Assembly: GCA_964019135.1 (NCBI GenBank)
Contig: CAXHSH010000614.1
Location: 162,698 to 226,697 of the forward strand
Source: Arenicola marina
Taxonomy: Eukaryota; Annelida; Polychaeta; Arenicolidae
DNA length: 64,000 nt
Direction of reading: 5' to 3'
Part shown: in pieces, positions 62,220 through 64,000 of the stretch
Layout: every line of letters begins with the position of its first letter
Numbering within the stretch: position 1 is the stretch's first letter
Notes under the pieces: generated by a model
The model's database searches: none
What the model was told of the DNA's origin: nothing
Seen by the model: only the letters and a program-made list of their open reading frames with translations
Program-made: the position numbers and the translations under genes

Positions 62220-63882
62220 TCGCATATTGGATATAAATATAAAGTTTCGACTAGTTTAGTACTAAGGACGACATAATTGTTCTCTTGAATGAGTGAAGGG
62301 AGGAGTTAAATTCTATTTTACTATACCATTTATTAAATAAAGTAATAGCCGAATATCTTATAGATTTGCGAAAATGATCAGTTCTAGCCTTTGGAATATG
62401 TAGTAGCTTGGCTCCTCTAGTATTATGACTGTGGATGCTAGACCTCGTAACAAATAAAGATTGGATAGATTCAGGTAATATGCCCTGGTATTGCTTAAAC
62501 ATTAATTAAACAACACTATATTCATACAATTTCGTCAAAGGTAAAATATTAATTTCTTTAAACAGATTTTCCGTGTGAGAATAGTTGTTAACACCTGTAA
62601 TTATACGAACAGCCCTTTTCTGCAAAATAAACAATGGATGTAAATAGGACTGGTAGGCCCCACCCCAAACTTCTTGAGCGTACGAAAGATATGGATACAC
62701 AAATGAAAAATAAAGGCTACGCAATATATCTTTGGTAAACACCTTCCTAGCCCATGTAATTACCCCTAAACCCCTTCCAATCTTGCCTTTAATGTATTGT
62801 AGGTGTTCTTTCCAGAGCAGGCTACTATCGAGTTGAACCCCTAAAAATGTTATGCATGAGACCTGCTCAATAGCATGACCCGAAATTTGTACTTTGGATA
62901 AAATGGATATTTGTTTACGTGGGGATTTAAAGATCATAAATTTGGTTTTGCTAAGGTTAAGCGTTAATTTATTAACCTGGAGCCAATGCTTAATTTTGTC
63001 CAACTCTAAGTTTACCGTTTGGATCATTTTTTCAATATCATTCCCCGTAATAAAAAAATTTGAATCGTCTGCCAATAGTATGCTAAACAGTTTGCTACTC
63101 AGAGATGCTAAGTCATTTATGTAAACGAGGAATAAAAGTGGTCCAAGAACAGACCCTTGCGGAATTCCGCAGTTTATGTTTAATTTCTCGGAGTTAGCCC
63201 CATCGTATTCAACATACTGTTCCCTGTCAAAAAGGTAACTTTGAAACCAGTCTAATGCAATGCCTCTGACTCCATATCTTTCTAATTTTAAAAGTAATAT
63301 ATTGTGATTAACAGTATCAAATGCTTTAGAAAAATCTAAGAAAATCCCGATTGCCGATTCCCCCCTATCTAAGGCAGATGATATTTTATCAACTAGTAGT
63401 ATCAAAGCCAAAGTCGTTGAATGTTTGGGTCTGAAGCCGAACTGGTGGTCATGTAACAAATGGTGTTTATTTATAAAATTCAGTAGTTTATTATACATTA
63501 CCTTTTCAAATATCTTTGAAATAGTAGGTAGAACTGATACGGGTCTATAATTGGTAAACATCTTCGTATCCCCTGCCTTGAATACTGGAATTATTTTTGC
63601 AATCTTTAATTCGTTGGGGAAGTAGCCTTGGGAGAATGATAGATTGATAACATGATGCAACGGTTTCGTTAAATGAGGAATGATATTTTTGATAATTTTC
63701 GGACCAATGGAATCCCAGCCAGACGAACCGTTCTTTAGTGATCCCATAATGCTATAAATTTCGTCATCGGTAACTGGATCAAGAAATTTTAAGCCAAACC
63801 GGGACCGCTTTAATTTTAACATGGAGCTCACGACTACATGGCTTGCTGGACTGCCTGGGGATTTTGAAGTTTTTATATGCAA
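62220..63882 (-). mobile_element. CR1/L2-like LINE, RT and C-terminus
   Basis: Frame 62506-63882 (458 residues) is open: TDDEIYSIMGSLKNGSSGWD, MFTNYRPVSVLPTISKIFEK, HDHQFGFRPKHSTTLALILL, IGIFLDFSKAFDTVNHNILL, CGIPQGSVLGPLLFLVYIND, the catalytic box ILLADDSNFF, then NLSKTKFMIF and FLGVQLDSSLLWKEHL. The C-terminus continues in 62251-62502 (HSHNTRGAKLLHIPKART), the S-H-N-T-R block typical of CR1/L2-type elements, after one frame interruption at ~62505. Endonuclease and ORF1 are absent or beyond the right edge. 3' boundary near 62220. Likely young because RT is intact. Confidence 0.9.
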
Positions 63883-64000
63883 TGGTGCATATGGCTTTCT
63901 CTCGTGCCTAATCCCCGGCTATATGGATCCAATATATACCCTCAAATAGTTCAAATGTGTGAATGAATAACGCATTTGCAGGGACGTTTACAGCTGGTTT
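63883..64000. other. Right edge, unresolved
   Basis: Upstream of the LINE RT frame. Open stretches exist (ERKPYAPLHIKTSKSPG) but no further LINE domain is recognisable before the window ends. Confidence 0.35.

Noticed and set aside
1-64000. tRNA or rRNA genes
   Set aside because: No cloverleaf with A/B boxes or rRNA core sequence was noticed; only primer-binding sites complementary to tRNA ends were seen. A covariance-model scan would be decisive.
1-64000. Bacterial contamination or bacterial operons
   Set aside because: Spliced genes, LINEs, LTR elements and satellites throughout; no Shine-Dalgarno-spaced gene strings.

Overview
This is eukaryotic, almost certainly metazoan, DNA. Genes are short exons with canonical GT/AG junctions. 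The repeats are animal types: BEL/Pao and Gypsy LTR elements, L1/Tx1-like and CR1/L2-like LINEs, a pogo/Tigger transposon, a hAT-like MITE and satellites. Many runs of 11-21 C or G and the mix of LINEs fit a marine invertebrate. The gene families (NAIF1-like Myb/SANT, KMT5A-like SET, zinc-finger tyrosine-recombinase-like genes) would suit a lancelet-like deuterostome, but the species is not settled here. Nothing prokaryotic was seen.

Layout. 1-3.25 kb: 5' half of a BEL/Pao element. 3.9-4.4 kb: minisatellite with a five-unit higher-order period, abutting a LINE RT fragment. 5-7.4 kb: palindromic repeats and a 742-bp tandem duplication. 7.5-7.9 kb: LINE 3' end. 7.9-9.7 kb: tyrosine-recombinase-like locus 1 (minus). 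9.8-10.5 kb: L1/Tx1-like 3' end. 10.5-15.7 kb: sparse, with a CRE/YY1 promoter-like site and a hAT-like MITE. 15.75-21.02 kb: young, nearly complete Gypsy element with 172-bp LTRs and a 5-bp target duplication. 22.1-24.4 kb: pogo/Tigger transposase with a PHD-like tail. 25-28.7 kb: a short TIR element, a ~210-bp-arm inverted repeat and an SGNH-hydrolase fragment. 29.3-31.1 kb: 167-bp satellite that switches orientation. 31.4-33.7 kb: unidentified decayed coding. 34.3-39.4 kb: L1/Tx1-like LINE split by a second, opposite LINE with a 12-bp target duplication. 41.6-44.8 kb: locus 2. 45.5-50.6 kb: C-rich minisatellite joined to a partial Gypsy element. 51.1-52.7 kb: intact four-exon NAIF1-like gene. 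53.5-54.6 kb: SET-domain gene. 57.9-60.6 kb: locus 3, with a duplicated exon and an inverted exon copy in an intron. 60.8-61.7 kb: 63/126-bp tandem repeat. 62.2-63.9 kb: CR1/L2-like LINE.

The best candidate for an under-described system is the set of three related minus-strand, intron-containing loci built from a tyrosine-recombinase fold (Arg, Lys, Arg, His and Tyr motifs visible), in one case with two C2H2 zinc fingers. Linker exons largely keep one splice phase. All three show some frame damage as I read them, so whether any is active is open. The NAIF1-like and SET genes are the clearest intact host genes; the SET exons are too short for simple ORF finding and were found by reading splice sites.
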